This document shows positions 45,900 to 57,207 of a stretch of DNA of 64,000 nt, piece by piece (the stretch's first letter is position 1; each line of letters opens with the position of its first letter). The notes below the pieces were generated by a model. It had not been told where the DNA came from. It ran no database searches and saw nothing but the letters and a program-made list of their open reading frames with translations. A program made the position numbers and the translations under genes. Source of the DNA: Isoetes taiwanensis (Eukaryota; Streptophyta; Lycopodiopsida; Isoetales; Isoetaceae); the NCBI GenBank assembly GCA_021234155.1, contig JAJEKV010000061.1, forward strand, positions 4,225,153 through 4,289,152. The letters run 5' to 3'.

Positions 45900-46200
45900 C
45901 CGTCTTAAGATAAATCTTCAACGGAAATTCTTCATGTTCCTAATGTTAGTTATCTTCCAGAACTTAATGCTAATCTTTTATCTGTTTCTACATTTAATAA
46001 AGAGCATAAATATGTAATCTTTGAGAATGGTAAGATGTATCTTACTAAGAAGAGCAAAGGGAAAACAATCTAAAAGTGCAACCAAGTGTTTTTGTGTGGG
46101 TTATCCTACTCGATATAAAGGCTGGAAATTATATGATCCTAAGTCTCACCAAGTATTTGTCTAGAATTATTCTGATTTCTTGAACATGAAAGAATACATG
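45900..46200 (+). pseudogene. Protease-side and post-integrase remnants of C1
   Basis: At 45,925-46,070 the sequence reads VPNVSYLPELNANLLSVSTF and continues with a VIFENGKMYLT block, the region after the copia protease. It then jumps at about 46,085 to VGYPTRYKGWKLYDP, which normally follows the integrase. The integrase core is therefore deleted in this copy. Confidence 0.65.
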
Positions 46201-46689
46201 ATAGCGAAATTCTAACAACTTGGTCGGTTTGAGTACTTAGGAGCTTACTAGTCATCTTTTTCAACATCTTGAGTCTTCCCCTTCAAGTACTATTTCTGTA
46301 GCAAGTTCGCCTACTATTTCACAGTCTCAAAACAATTCAGAAAGTAGGACTTCTACTAGCAATTTCATTGTTCAATCTTTACCATTTATTCCTATGGAAA
46401 CCCTTCTCGAGGATTACAGTCCTCCATCAATCCTTGAGAGTCAAATGATCTCTTGGATGATGCTTATGACTTGGATAATGTTTTTGAACATTGGCCTATT
46501 CATTTACATGATAGTATGTGCTTAATTCAAACTTTGCAGCTCCAAATCTCTCTGTACCTCCTGATCCTCAGTCGTCATTGCGAAGATCAAGAAGGTTAGT
46601 CGGTTTCCCTCCTGAGGTTGCAAAATTTTGTAACTATGCTTACTCCCGAGGTTGCAGAATTTTGTAACTATGCTCTTATGGTTGTAGCC

Positions 46690-47480
46690 TGTACACATAA
46701 CGATCCTCGGACCTTCAAGGAAGCAGCAATGTTTGCAACAATGGGATGACACCATGAAAGAAGAGTTTTCTATCCTTCCGAAACAAGGTACCTGGGCATT
46801 GGTGCCTAGACTGAAGAGTCGGCATGTTGGCAATAAATGGGTGTATAGGACCAAGTTTCATGCAGATGGCAGCATTGCTAAATGTAAGGCCAGGTTAGTG
46901 GCTAAAGGATACAATCAAAAGTTTGGTCTTGATTACACGAAAGTATTTGCAATGGCTCATATGTCCATCGTACGAGCTGTTATTGCTCTTGTAGCCAGCA
47001 GGGGTTGGCAGTTGCATCAGCTTGATTTCAAAAGTTCTTTTCTTAATGGTGATTTACATGAGCTCATTTATATGGAAGAGCCATTAGGGTTTATCAAACA
47101 AGGAGATGAGCATCCTTTTGCAAACTGAAAAGGAGTCTTTATGGCTTGAAAAGAGCCCCAAGGTGTTGGCATGAGAAGATAAACATGTTGCTTCTCATTA
47201 ATGATTTACTAGGTCCAGGGCAGATTCTAGTTTATATTACAAAATGGATGGTGATCAAATATGCATTCTAACTCTATATGTGGATGCCATTATTATTACA
47301 GGTAATGCATTCCATTTGATTGTTGATATCAAAGAAGAGATGCAGTCTACCTTTAAAGTAACAAACTTAGGACTGCTGCACTTTTGCCTTGGCTTTGAGG
47401 TTTGGCAGCATCCTACCTTTATTCAACTTACTCACCTTGTGAGCATAGTCTCAGTTGGTCTTGGATCCTAATGGTGAATT
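46690..47480 (+). pseudogene. Reverse transcriptase of C1
   Basis: The longest intact piece (46,733-47,128, 131 codons) starts with QQWDDTMKEEFSIL and contains VGNKWVYRTKFHADGSI, KARLVAKGYNQ and QLDFKSSFLNGDL, the standard copia RT blocks. After a stop, a KRAP-CWHEKI block and LTLYVDAIIITGN follow (47,140-47,310). The catalytic YVDD is changed to YVDA at 47,277-47,288, so the enzyme would be inactive even without the stop. Confidence 0.85.
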
Positions 47481-48047
47481 GTGTGATGCCAAACGGTATA
47501 GACAGTTGGTTGGTTCTTTAATATATCTAACCATCACAAGGCCATATATAACATTTGATGTTGGGCAAGTCAGCAGGTTTATGCAAGTTCCTACTCAGCT
47601 CCATTGGCGAGCAGCCAAAAGAATTCTAGCCTATTTAAAGGGAACTATCATTGAAGGTCTCATAAGCAAGATCATCTTACTCTTTTCTTTTACACTGATG
47701 CGGATCATGCATGCAATGATCAGCTTAAAGCTCTGTGTACTGGTACACAAGAGATTCTATGATTGCTGCACTTATTTCAAGATCTTCAGTAACCTATTAC
47801 ATCAGCCAAGATTTTTGTGGACAATTTATGCGCTATCGATTTGGTAAAAGACTACAAGTATGATCCAAACACTAAACATTTAGATCTGAAAGTATGCTTT
47901 GTTCGAGAACAATTGCAACTATCTGTCTTAAACTTACAGTATTGTGAGATAGCCAAACAGCTTGCGGATAGTATGACAAAATCTCTTATTGCTACTCCAT
48001 TCAGACAGATGAAGAGTTTGCTGTGTATTGTATCCCTTAAACAATGA
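47455..48047 (+). pseudogene. RNase H of C1
   Basis: Contains KRYRQLVGSLIYLTITRP, VSRFMQVPTQLHWRAAKRIL and, after a frameshift, VDNLCAIDLVKDYKYDPNTK with LADSMTKSL. This is the copia RNase H in order and ends close to the putative 3' LTR at 48,099. Confidence 0.8.
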
Positions 48048-48300
48048 GTACTCAATCATGTTCTCTACTTCTTAGTTAGAGTTTAGTTTCAATAGAGGTG
48101 TTGGAGTCCACTGTTCATAACAAAAAATCCCTTTTCATACATCCCATCCATTTATCTATACCTCATAAAATATGTATTCATATTCAAGATGAGAAACTAG
48201 TAGACGTTTGTACTTGTTCTCTGCCCATAGTCAACTTTGTTACATATTTTTGTACATATTCTACCTCCCTTAATATATTTGTCATACAACTAAACTATTA

Positions 48301-49280
48301 CTTTGTGTATTTTTTTTGTATATATACATATACCAGGGTATATTTTAGTGGCTTTAGTGGCGGTTGTACGCTTATTCATATTTTCGAATAGCTAATATGC
48401 GGTAGGATACATTCATGCCATGGCCAAGAGGTATTGCTTGATTCAAGCTCCCACAAACTTGTGACTTTTGCATGTGTAATAGTCAATCCGAAAATTTTAT
48501 TAAGCCTTGCTAGGCGTAGGGTGTGGCCAATTTGAAGTTTTGTTTGTGGTCAAAAAATTATTGAGGTAGCCATTTAGAACATCAGATAAATCATAATATG
48601 TTAGGCGGTGGCCATATTATACCTCACCCATATAGCCTAGTAGGAAATTGTCACTTGTAGTCCTCTATTAGAGCGTCGCATTTACTTTTAAATTGATCGA
48701 GTTTAACATTAGAAACGGCGCTTTCATGCAAGCTTAGCTTATTCTACCCCGTTGAGCTTGAACTTTTTTTTTTTGGTTGTTATTTCATTTTCCATATGCA
48801 ATGGTTTCGTTATTCATATGAATATATTATGATTGAAAAAAAAAATTAATAATATACTTTATTCTCACTTGGAAGATCTTTGATTTGTATTCACATTTTG
48901 ATTGAGATGAATTTTGTTCAAGTCCAATCTAAGATCACTACAGATTACTTTTCATCCTATTCAAGCCTGTAAAAGGGTTTTTGGTGCCTACAAATATGGT
49001 TGTCGATGCCCATCATCAATTTGATGCAGCATGGAGGGAGTTTCACAAAAGAGAATAATTGAGTTCTTGAAAGGTGCAGCATCAAGCATTACCATATCAG
49101 AGTCTATGTTCACTTTCACACACTAAATTGAGGGGCTTGATGCGGTTATCATCTACAGATGATAAGGATTATGACCTTGATGAGTTGACATAAGATTCAG
49201 ATGATTTTGATGGTCCAGAAAATGAGAGTGAAATGCATCGTCATGAAAAAGAAGTGCTTGGGCGAGGAACATAAGGAGAG
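48301..49280. other. Gene-free AT-rich interval
   Basis: No coding domain. Contains T and A homopolymers near 48,764 and 48,836. It may include the undefined end of the C1 3' LTR. Confidence 0.35.
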
Positions 49281-50400
49281 AAGTGCAGCCGATGGGATGC
49301 CTTCAAGAATGATTGGCTTAGAAAGTATCCCTTTGTTGAACCTGCCGATGTGGAAAGGCGAAAAATGGTAAAGTGTACTATTTGCTCTTGGAAAAATAAG
49401 AATGACAAATTGTTCCAGCCAAAGAAGAACAATATTGACGGTAAATTGAAGAGGAAGATTGCAGAGGATGGAGTAACTAAATATGTATTTGCTGGTTGGA
49501 AAGGTCATGATAAGAATTTGCATGCACGAAACGCAATACTATTTTATAGAAATGAAGAACTTTTGAAGGAAAAAAAGAATAATGCAACCAAATTGCATTG
49601 TCTGTTTGAAAAGCTGAATTGTTGGAGTATGAGGCTAAATGTATTCAAATGAGAGGTGGTTTTCTGTTTGCTCAGTATGTGAATGCGACCAATCAAATTT
49701 TTGGGAGCATGAAATATTGAATGTAGCAAATAGACTACCAAATATTACAAGATGTCATTGGTCAAAAAATGCAGGTTGAGAGTTTGCAACTGACATGTCC
49801 TTTGTTGCACTTGAGGAGCTACGTGAACTAATTAAAAGTAACTAATTTCTTTCATCTTAGAATGATACTAAGCCCTTGTTGTGATTGTGAATGTGCTATA
49901 AGATCTACCCATTTTACCATTCTCTGGGCCACAAAGGATAATGCATCATGGCTTTGTATGCGTTTGTATAATTTTGTGGATTTTCAATGGCGATCATACC
50001 TTCTGAGAATAACAAAGTTGCGTTTGGATGCTATGGTTGAAATCTTTATCATGGTACAAGAAAAGTTAAATGGGGTACGGCTCATAGGTTCAATGGATTG
50101 TGCAAGAGTTTTTGTTGTTGGGTAAATGTAATGACTGGTTGCAATACATGATTGACTATTAGGTTCTAAACTACATTTTATACACCTCTTTGGCGATTTA
50201 CATTGTATGGCTCATGAACAAATGTACCTTTCAAAATTGTCTACTGGCACCTTGTGTTCAAAGGTTGAGGAAATGAGTTAACTTGATTTTATTTATGTGC
50301 GACATAAAGATTTGCTCCTTCCAACAATTTCAAAGGTTTAGAAAGTGAGGGCTAAAATTGCTAAAAGATGTAGAAAACTCGTGGATATCCCACTTAGCTT
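49270..50400 (+). pseudogene. hAT-like/zinc-finger transposase remnant
   Basis: From about 49,270 the + strand reads CSRWDAFKNDWLRKYPFVEP, then an MVKCTICS block with a Cys pair, then a GHDKNLHARNA block with two His. This resembles the N-terminal zinc finger of plant hAT-related transposase proteins. Later short blocks fit the same family: GSMDCARVF at about 50,088 and HLFGDLHCMAHEQMYLSKLS at about 50,190, the latter like the CHWMAHRTNL block. Stops separate the blocks. No terminal inverted repeats or 8-bp duplications were identified. The superfamily assignment is tentative. Confidence 0.45.
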
Positions 50401-51610
50401 TGCATGTTCGTAGATTATGCAATAAAATGTTTTTTGTTGTAGGGCTTGTACACAATTGTTTGAGTAAGAAAATGATGATCTGTGATCACCCAGAGATCTA
50501 TTGCACTTCATACAACCCATTGAATTCTTTATGCTCTCCTTTGCATTGCCGGGGTAACTTTCATTGATTAGCGAGGTTCAGATAAAACTATCGTTAGGTA
50601 ATTATTTGCAAGAAGATATGCACTAAGCTTGATAAGTTGTATGTTGGAGATGATTGCTTTGACAAAGATGAGGCCTTTTATAGATGGTAAAACTTGATTT
50701 CCTTGCAGGAAGGTAGGAGCTTTTTAGCATACAATGGCAGTGGAGCATTATGCATACATGTAAATGACAAGTTTTTCCTTTATGTCATAGAACAAAAACT
50801 GGTCGAAATAATTACACGCGAAAGGTGGAATATGATTCACTCGTTTCATCATAAAAACGAGATATTTGTATTGAATGTCTATGTAAGAATTATCACCAGT
50901 TTTCCTCGAGATAGACTCTTGGGGCATAATGGGTATTGTATTTTCCAATTTACGGAATAATGCTCTGACATATATGAGATACTACTTCGATTCTTATTAG
51001 TTTGAATTTAATGCTTAGGAAATTTGAAAGCAGTCTTATATTCGCTGGCTATTTTGTTAGCAAAGAAGTTTTGACATCCATTAAAGCGATTTGCCGAGAT
51101 AGGTTATGGATTCAACTCATAGTTCTTCTATCTCGATTTTTGGCTTCGATGTTGCGATCATCGCTCTTGTCTCGATGTGTCCATCTTAGTGGCGAACCGT
51201 TTGGAAGCTCATCTGCGTCCTCTTTTCAATCATCTAAGATTTGGGTGTTGATTCGAAAGAGTTAGTGCATGGAAGGGCCTAACAATTTTGGCCCTTTTTG
51301 GTAGTAAGGTTTATCTCTCTTTTGATTTTTTTGACGAGATGACAAGATCCAGTCGTAGCCCCTCAAAATGTTCCTTAGGGACGTCAAACATGACGGAGTT
51401 GAATGATGAGAAGAATTCCACTGGGTCTTCACCACGATTGAGTGTTATCGCCATCCATAGGCTGGCTCATGAAGGTCCAAACTTAGCTAGTAATAACTTA
51501 ACTATGTTGGGCTCTGATGAACAAGAAAGGATTTCCTCTGTCCGCATTAACCCCTTAACATTGTTGTAGCCTTCATACTGCTTTCGACTTAACATCCTGT
51601 TCAGTGTCTT
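50401..51610. other. Gene-free interval before C2
   Basis: No recognised domain. Short open frames at 50,694-50,960 and 51,002-51,569 on + lack motifs. This could be the 3' part of the transposase remnant, too decayed to read. Confidence 0.35.
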
Positions 51611-51759
51611 TGTTGTTATTACATGAGGAAACTAACCTAACCTCTAGGATGACATGGTACCCTAAATCCTACATATCACCTGAGTCTATATGGGTCATTG
51701 TGTGCTCACACACATACTTCATACCTAAAAGCGTCTTCTTTCTCCTGGCTTTACACACA
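51611..51759 (+). repeat. 5' LTR of C2
   Basis: Starts TGTTGTTATTACATG and ends GCTTTACACACA. Shares TGACATGGTA, CTATATGGGTCATTGTGTGCTCA and other blocks with the right copy. It is followed by a degraded primer site, TGAGTATGAAAGCC (51,762-51,775), compared with TGGTATCAGAGCC. Confidence 0.65.
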
Positions 51760-51783
51760 TATGAGTATGAAAGCCTTGCTCGT

Positions 51784-51829
51784 GAGAGAGAGAAGAGAGG
51801 GAGAGAGAGGAGAGAGAAGAGAGAGAGAA
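51784..51829. repeat. GA-rich leader tract of C2
   Basis: A 46-bp run of G and A only, directly after the primer-site-like sequence, in the same place as the GA tract of C1. Confidence 0.8.
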
Positions 51830-52194
51830 ATGTATTTTTACTTCAAAAGCGAGGGGATCTATGTCAGTTGCTAGTATTGGCTTCTCGGCAAGCGGAGCTC
51901 CTTGATATAGGAGTTCTTTTTTGAAGAGAATTGGACCCAAGTCGAGGGTTATCTTACTTGAAAGGTAACTTTTACGATTGATTGATTTGTAAAATCCTTT
52001 CTCTCGAGGTGGATTCATGAGGAATCACCATCCACTGACAACTAGATCTAATAAATCCAAGCGAGGATCTATCATAATTGAGAAAATCCAACTAAAGCTT
52101 TGCTAGAATTTATTGAAAATTGAATAGATCAGCATCTATCAATCCATTTGCAACAATATATATGTTGGACCCATACAATTTGGATTCCAATCCT

Positions 52195-52850
52195 CAACTT
52201 GATGGCATCAATTTTCCAAGAGGATGAAAAGTATTCTTCAAAAGATTTTACAACTTTGCTTAAACTAAGGTAATATTCAAACCCGGGGTGCATTCTACTT
52301 ATAGCGATCACGACATTTGCCTTGATAGATGGCCTACGCCCTTGATCATCTTCTCATGCTCTGTATTCCGGACATTAGAAGGCAACTTCTTTAGCTTTAC
52401 AACCTTTCAAAGCATGGGATTATCTTGAAGACATATGCCTTGAAAGGGATTAAATGAGAATAAAACATTTCAAACAACAAATGGAAACCTCACCATTGAG
52501 GGATATAAAGATGTTGTTGGTGCATTTAGAAACTTACGTGCTCTCAAGGAGAAGGCCATATGTAATGCGGGGAGGCAAATTGGAGGATGAAGATCTTATT
52601 CTCATAGTACTACCTGCTATAGAAGTTTCCCTATTCCCAAAAGGTAGTAAGTATTTAAACTTCGAAGGGTGTCACATGGTCCTTTCATGATCTTAAAGCT
52701 GTCCTTACAGATCGCGAGAATTACAAAATTCAAGCGTCTCAAGATTGTGATTTAAATTATACTCATTTGCACACAAGATAAAGGGAAGAATATTTACTTG
52801 ACGTGCGGATCTACATATCATATCTTTGGCGGGCTCCAAGCTACTAACGG
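52195..52850 (+). pseudogene. gag of C2
   Basis: LDGINFPRG at 52,197-52,225 is the typical start of copia gag. A KLEDEDLILIVLPAI block lies at 52,577-52,620. A zinc-knuckle-like TCGSTYHI block lies near 52,802. Stops and frameshifts break the frame. Confidence 0.65.
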
Positions 52851-52984
52851 CCTTGTGAAGTCCGCGAGAGCCTTATAGGTTCAATGTAAAGGCCTATAAG
52901 AAACTAGCAAATGACTCAACTACCTCTACAAGTCCAAATGGCAAATCTGCCACCAAAGGCACCATGAGAGGCGTCTCAGGAGTT

Positions 52985-53560
52985 GGGCATGTTTAGTGAG
53001 GAATATTTAAACATCGCGTCTGCTACTACCATACCTGCCAGTTCAAAGTATTTGCTCATGGATTTAGGGACTTCTCAACACACTGTCACCATACCACTGA
53101 TTCTTGCGAATCCTACTCATGATACATCTCTCTTAGTAACAATAGCAACTGGAGAGGTCCTGCAATCACACTCCAAAGGTATTACTAATCTTCAGCAAGA
53201 GCAAGGCATATGTCCAAGAGCAAGGCATATGTCCTATCATAGATGTTTTCCATGTCCCTAATGCTGCAGCCAACTTATTATCTATTTCTACATTTGACAA
53301 ACAAGGTAAGACTGTTATCTTTGGTGAAGGAAATATGTATCTAACAAACTTAAGCCCTTGGAAGTCCATTAAAGCAGAACAGCTTCAGCTTCAGATTAAT
53401 GTAACAAAGGGGGATTGTACATAGTGGATGGAACACCTCAAGTCCATGCCTCGGCTTATGTAGCAGCAGACCTGCATCTAGAAAAATTATGGAATGCAAG
53501 ATTTGACCATGTTGGAGGATGAGCTATTGGAGAATTAGCGACGTTAGGAATGGTAACAGG
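52985..53560 (+). pseudogene. Protease and pre-integrase remnant of C2
   Basis: KYLLMDLGTSQHT at 53,049-53,087 corresponds to the W-LDSGAS-H site of copia protease; the Ser of the catalytic DSG is replaced by Leu. A VPNAAANLLSISTF block and a VIFGEGNMYLTN block follow (53,250-53,350). An EKLWNARFDHVGG block at 53,478-53,518 is the pre-integrase part. An imperfect local duplication, CAAGAGCAAGGCATATGTCC, is present at 53,198 and 53,214. Confidence 0.7.
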
Positions 53561-53599
53561 CCTGCCAAAGCATGTCATTGGGTAAGCAAACTCAACACC

Positions 53600-54340
53600 C
53601 CTTTCCTCAACATGCTGAATCATAGCCACTAGTGTTCTTGAGTTAATTCATATGGATTTATGTTACATGAGACAGGCTTCCCTAGAGGGAGCTCATTGGT
53701 TTTTAACCATTGCCGATGATTACAACAAATTTGCTTGGGCATTTTATATAGCCACAAAGGATAAAGGCTTTCTTAAATTCCAAGAATTTCATTCATATGT
53801 GAAAGCAGCAGAATTTGATACGTCACTCAAAGACGTACGGATTGATAATGGAACAGAATTCAAGAATGCCAAGTTTGATGCTTACTTACTTACTCATAAA
53901 ATTAGAAGAGAGCTCACCGTACCATATGCCCGTGCCCAAAAATGGCATTGCAAAAAGAGAGAATCGAGCATTACAAAATTTTGTAAGGACAATGCTCATT
54001 CACAAGAACCTTCCATTGCATTTTTGGGGGGAAGCAGTCATTAAGCAGCCTATTTGGCTATTGGAGCTTCAATTCTAGCAAATCCAACTGGCACTCCATA
54101 TGAGTTAGCCTATGGATGCAAAATCTAAGAATCTTTGGTTGTTTGGCATATGCAGCCATACCTCAAGAGAAGTTCAAGAAGTATGGAAAATTACATCCTA
54201 GAGCAATTAAGTGCATCTTTATTGGGTATCCTATCAGCCACAAAGGATGGAAATTATATGATCCGAGAGCCAAGGCCATTATTAGGTCTCACGAGTGTAG
54301 ACTTTGTGGAAGAGAAGTGCATCATACTATGAGGAAGAGC
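53600..54340 (+). pseudogene. Integrase of C2
   Basis: The frame from 53,652 carries the first catalytic Asp in the HMDLCYM block and the second in VRIDNGTEFKNAKFDAYLL. After a frameshift the third-residue site reads NGIAKREN at 53,941-53,964. Other copia integrases have AERKN there, so the catalytic Glu is Lys. LHFWGEAV follows, then IFGCLAYA and CIFIGYPISHKGWKLYDP. This is the best preserved part of C2. Confidence 0.8.
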
Positions 54341-54849
54341 CATCTTTAAAGAAGAATTTCAGCTCCAAATGATTGACATTTATTTGAGCAATCGTCATCT
54401 ACGCTACAAAGATGCGAATCCATCGACAACTATTTCTCTTGAGCATGTATTTAGCCTCCAAGATTGGACTTATCTATGAATACTTGCATGATGAAGTTGA
54501 GGATCAACTATGTATTTACAAACACACCCGAGATCCCTCTACTATTGAAAATGCCTCCAATAGTAGGGTATATAACTGGATTGGAACCCTCCATCCTCAT
54601 ATTCTAGTTCCACCATCATACGCCATGCCTCCTTGTGTGAGAGATCAGAGAGGCTCATAGAAAGTGAGGAGCAGCAGTGCTTGCAAGAGAAAGACTCTTG
54701 CAATTATCCCTAATGACTCAACTCATTTGCTACGCGCCAGTCCCCTCACCTACAAGCGAGCAATTTGCCATTCCCATTGAATCTGACTATACAAAGCGAA
54801 TATGACATGCTTATGCGACAAGGCACTTAGCTGACTCACTCCCAAACTA

Positions 54850-55960
54850 GTAGGCCAATATGTCGTGGGAACCATAAATGGGTATTTGGATTAAATACAA
54901 CTCACGATGGCAGCGTACGTAGCAAAGCCTGAGAGCTAGACTTATGGCGAGGATGTACCGAGGTGAGACATTCATATACGCCCGGATTACCCACAATTGG
55001 CTTGACTATTGCGGTGGTACGCGTTACATGATGGCCCATCCTCGGCTACTTTAAAAGCGCCTTTTAAATGGTGGCCAAACCATTTATATGGAGCAATCTT
55101 AAGTTTATGAAAAGGGAAAAGAATCGCATGTAAGCACCTCGGAGAAAGTTTGTATGGCTATGGCTGAGGCCACCTCGGATCTTTGCTTTATGTAAGAACA
55201 ATGCTTTTTTATTGAACATTGGCTTCAAAGCGGCTCCACGGCGATTCTAGTCTCTATTATAAGAGGCGGTGCTAAATGTATTTGATTCTTTATGTGGATA
55301 GTCCAGTCATCCATGAGGGGACCTACTTTACTTGATTTAAAGAGAACAGCTTACGCGCAGCAGTGTAAGACCTGGGACTTTTACATTATTGCACAGGGTG
55401 TGAAGGATGGGGAAAAAGGAGCCACACCTCCGTATGCTCCCTCGGACCAAACATAAAGGAAGTGTTAGATAGATTTCATGGATACATCCAAACTGACTCT
55501 CACACTCCCATATGAACAAGGTAATAAGCTTACCTTTCCCGGAGTAGGAGCACCCCTGCGTGTGGGTTCCTCAGGCCCACCTCCTACTGGCACCCCGTAG
55601 TGTAGAAGTAGGGTCCCTTGAGTGCTCCCATACACTAATGCGTGAATACTGTATACTAAATTGTTCAACAATTGGTTGGATCTCATCCACGAATCACCAT
55701 CAATCTATATCCCACTATTACTAGGGCCCGGACATACGTGTTTTGCGGTTGGGCGGAATTAAGCATTGTGCCGCAGGGGATTTCCAAGAAATGGCTTGGA
55801 TGCTCACTTGTTTTCATGATATGGAAGTCTGAGTCAAGAGGAATGCTAGCGGATAATTAGGCGGAGCTATCGCCTTGACCAAAAGATGGGAAATATCATC
55901 CCTTAACAAAGCATTTTAGACCACGGTTATGCTTTATGAGGGAATGACTTCGATAATACC
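54850..55960 (+). pseudogene. RT and RNase H remnant of C2
   Basis: Only fragments are readable. NHKWVFGLKYN lies near 54,870-54,905 (family: KWVFKLKYNSDGS). LRARLMARMYRGETF follows, and weak matches continue to about 55,930. The region also has sequence unlike copia at 55,520-55,640. Too decayed for further detail. Confidence 0.5.
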
Positions 55961-56126
55961 ATCACTTAACTCTACAGTGTTGTCCCTGCACACAAGCCTT
56001 GAAATTAGATGGGTACCCGAAACCTTTGAGAGCACTTCAAACTTACGTCTTTAAGGCTGCTTAAGAGCACTAAATGTTTTTCTTTACGCTGTGTACTCTT
56101 TTTTTATTTAGGGTTGAGTTTCATTT

Positions 56127-56257
56127 TAGAAATTATTACATGAAACCTAACCCTAACCCTACACGTGACATGGTATCCTAACTCTACATGTCACCCTAGA
56201 CCTATATAGGTCATTATTGTGCTCATACACTTGCTTTACACACTAGCTTTACACACA
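56127..56257 (+). repeat. 3' LTR of C2
   Basis: Aligned with 51,611-51,759 through ATTATTACATG, TGACATGGTA, CTATAT-GGTCATT-TGTGCTCA and AGCTTTACACACA. The left edge is approximate. Confidence 0.6.
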
Positions 56258-57207
56258 AATAGTTGTAGCCTCCACAATGGTCTTTTTTGAGATCTCTTTG
56301 CATCAATCCTCCTTTTCCACCACGACAGTTAGGAACTTCTCCAGGTTTCACCATGATAGTTAGGAACTTGTCCAGTACCTGCTTCTATGACTCTTGTTGT
56401 CTCCTTTCCTGTCTCTGCCCCAGTTATGACAACCTCTACTCCTTGGAGGTCTTCTTACCTCCTTCTATGCCCCGCGGTTGTCTCCTTCCCGCCTTGCCCC
56501 ACTATGTGACAACTCCTACCCTTGGAAGTCTCTCTCGATGCTACCAGTTTCGATACACCAGTCTGGACTGGAGAGTTTTTCTGAAAGGCTATGCAAAGAT
56601 ATGTCCTCCCTTGGTGGCACAAGTAAATTAACCTAGTGCTCCACAATTGCTGTATTGTTACAGTAAGCATCGATCCTGCTCGGTAGCAATTATACGCGGC
56701 CCAAGAACTGGCTAATCTATTTGTTGCTTAAGAGAAGCATATGCCTGCCCATCTATTCCTTGAGTAAAAAGAATTTTCATGATCCCTTTATCCACTAACA
56801 TTAAATGTGAAGACCATATCTTAAAGGGCACATTCTGAAATATATATAGTGATTGCATTTGCAAAAGGAATTCTTATTTCTTCAAAAATTTACAGCCTCA
56901 ACTTAATAGATTTCTCATCACTAAGCATACTTGGTGATCTTGAGAGGATGTTACACAGCAGGAGGCGTCACTACTCAATATCTTAGCACAGCCATTTGCC
57001 GCCTTCAAGCAGATTCATATGATGAAGGGAACTAAGTGACTAAGTGAGATATTCCACTATGCAGATACATCAAACAATGGTAATGGGTATGAACACTCTT
57101 CCCATTATCAATGGAATAGAGAGAGATGACTGACAGATGGTGGTAGAGCTACCATTCCATGTCAAGCTTACAAAATTGAGATGAATTACTTTGCTTTATA
57201 CATGTCT
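56258..57207. other. Interval between C2 and the NUA gene, including the 3' UTR
   Basis: No independent gene is supportable. A 114-codon + frame (56,287-56,631) contains two imperfect copies of a TGTCTCCTTCC...ACAACTCCTACTCCTTGGA-type segment (56,398 and 56,474) and has no domain. The right part, nearest 57,207, must hold the 3' UTR of the minus-strand gene; no clear AATAAA signal was found. Confidence 0.4.

Larger units (their letters stand above)
43151..48300 (+). mobile_element. Chimeric Ty1/copia element (C1)
   Basis: A clear 5' LTR and primer site are followed by gag, zinc knuckle and integrase, then by a second gag and zinc knuckle, then by protease-side sequence, RT and RNase H, all on +. 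Two related copia genomes have therefore been joined at about 44,890. A TGTTGGAGT at 48,099 after the RNase H end looks like the start of a 3' LTR, but the rest of that sequence does not match the 5' LTR. Coding parts have stops and frameshifts. The right border is unknown. Confidence 0.75.
51611..56257 (+). mobile_element. Ty1/copia element (C2)
   Basis: Two short LTR-like copies (51,611-51,759 and about 56,127-56,257) flank gag, protease, integrase, RT and RNase H remnants on +, in copia order. The total is about 4.6 kb, a normal size. The flanking 5-mers do not match, so no target-site duplication is visible. The right end lies about 950 bp from the stop codon of the host gene, in tail-to-tail orientation. 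Confidence 0.75.

Noticed and set aside
51640-51760. Possible LTR shared between C1 and C2
   Set aside because: The two copia 5' LTRs share only general words (CTAACC, CATGT, CATTA) and differ in length and order.
56145-56163. Telomere-like CCCTAA repeats (also near 24,140, 26,190 and 43,180)
   Set aside because: Only two or three units each, and they lie inside LTRs where AACCCTAACC words are part of the element.
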